From: DATBLZ01 sp036555065
GTDB taxonomy: Bacteria; Pseudomonadota; Gammaproteobacteria; Steroidobacterales; Rariloculaceae
DNA: 13,353 nucleotides
Assembly (NCBI GenBank): GCA_036555065.1
Contig: DATBLZ010000119.1
Coordinates: forward strand, 1-13,353
Direction: 5' to 3'
This document shows positions 12,954-13,353 of the stretch, piece by piece (position 1 is the stretch's first letter; every line of letters starts with the position of its first letter). The notes beneath the pieces are model-generated. The model ran no database searches, was not told the origin of the DNA, and was given only the letters and a program-made list of their open reading frames with translations. Both the position numbers and the translations under genes were made by a program.

Positions 12954-13353
12954 TACGACGTTCGATCTCGCGAAACCAGGCACGAAATAGCTCGCCGCCG
13001 GCTCGCGCACTGCCGATGGCCCGCGCACTGCCGATGACTCGCGCACTGCCGATGACTCGTATGCGTCCGTGCTGACGGTCGGGCGCCCCTCCATGGAGGG
13101 ATTTTCCGCTAACGCGCAGTCGTCCCGCATATCGTCGAGTCGATACCCAAACCGCGGAATCACGCGGCCGTCTGGCCGCTGAAAGTAGATCTCACCCTCG
13201 CCATCGCGCCTGATCTTGAACCCGCCCTCGTGGAGCAACGTGTGGTGGAACGTGCACAGCAACGTGAGGTTCTCGAGAGTCGTCTCACCACCATTTGCCC
13301 AATGCTCGATGTGATGTGCATCGACGTAACAGCGATTATGGCAGCCCGGGAAT
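12756..13353 (-). CDS. HNH endonuclease of the DUF222/13E12 type, 5' truncated by window edge
   Basis: The frame is open at the right edge, and the visible 198 residues are the C-terminal part of an HNH protein. It begins FPGCHNRCYVDAHHIEHW, continues through GGETTLENLTLLC and ends the motif with TFHHTLLHEGGF. The HNH core is therefore complete: paired zinc-type cysteines, His-His, the central Asn and the final His-His. GEIYFQRPDGRVIPRFGYR follows, as usual in DUF222-HNH proteins. The missing N-terminus should hold DUF222. After this a hexapeptide repeat (about residues 100-118, SAVRES-type) leads into about 80 residues of low-complexity Arg-rich sequence not typical of the family, which may be frameshifted or decayed. 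Members are abundant, often selfish or of unknown target. Confidence 0.85.
   Translation of the reverse strand, partial: FPGCHNRCYVDAHHIEHWANGGETTLENLTLLCTFHHTLLHEGGFKIRRDGEGEIYFQRPDGRVIPRFGYRLDDMRDDCALAENPSMEGRPTVSTDAYESSAVRESSAVRGPSAVREPAASYFVPGFARSNVVLAAEVLPLPAPAIHANERRRKQRLTPRRAAARSRVRAQHGTGHPVRETTEPYERRNFRGEVGLRV
13002..13055. repeat. Three tandem 18-bp repeats inside the HNH gene
   Basis: Three head-to-tail copies of CTCGCGCACTGCCGATGA (13002-13019, 13020-13037, 13038-13055) differ at only one position each in copies 1 and 2. On the minus strand they encode three hexapeptides of the form SAVRE/GP. The unit length is a multiple of three, so copy-number change would keep the reading frame. 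Confidence 0.85.

Overview
The window looks like a chromosomal segment of a high-GC proteobacterium, most likely a gammaproteobacterium. Three things support this: strongly GC-biased third codon positions in every gene, a two-armed REP-like palindrome (36-86) of the GTGGGAGCGGCTTTAGCCGCGA type common in Pseudomonas and Xanthomonas relatives, and a DUF1592/DUF1552 gene pair next to an ankyrin-repeat gene. The assignment below class level is open. I see no rRNA, tRNA, CRISPR array, transposase or phage gene, and nearly all DNA is genic.

Layout. (a) 1-5490: a secreted ankyrin-repeat protein (minus) is divergent from a two-gene operon (plus). The operon encodes an 800-residue protein with two CxxCH motifs and the DUF1587/1595/1592/1588/1585 domains, then a Tat-exported DUF1552 (HXXSHH) protein overlapping it by 4 bp. 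(b) 5491-6320: a glycine-rich RRM protein whose Shine-Dalgarno can be masked by a perfect upstream complement, convergent with a small secreted protein. (c) 6444-7939: a minus-strand pair, a secreted SnoaL/DUF4440-like protein followed by a Tat-exported alpha/beta hydrolase with the complete haloacetate (fluoroacetate) dehalogenase active-site set. (d) 7963-9315: a PLP-dependent group II decarboxylase, divergent from (c) across only 23 bp. (e) 9349-11425: a minus-strand secreted thermonuclease followed by an NHL beta-propeller lipoprotein. (f) 11426-12636: a YedA-type EamA exporter behind a leader with a promoter, mutually exclusive hairpins, a possible 14-residue leader peptide and a strong intrinsic terminator. 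(g) 12637-13353: a possible small ORF opposite the 3' end of a truncated DUF222/13E12-type HNH endonuclease with an 18-bp tandem repeat.

Many products carry export signals (ankyrin protein, cytochrome-like protein, DUF1552 protein, small secreted protein, dehalogenase, SnoaL-like protein, nuclease, NHL lipoprotein), so the segment is rich in envelope functions. The best candidate for an undescribed element is the three-hairpin attenuator in front of the EamA exporter. Next come the SD-masking hairpin before the RRM gene and the exported dehalogenase.
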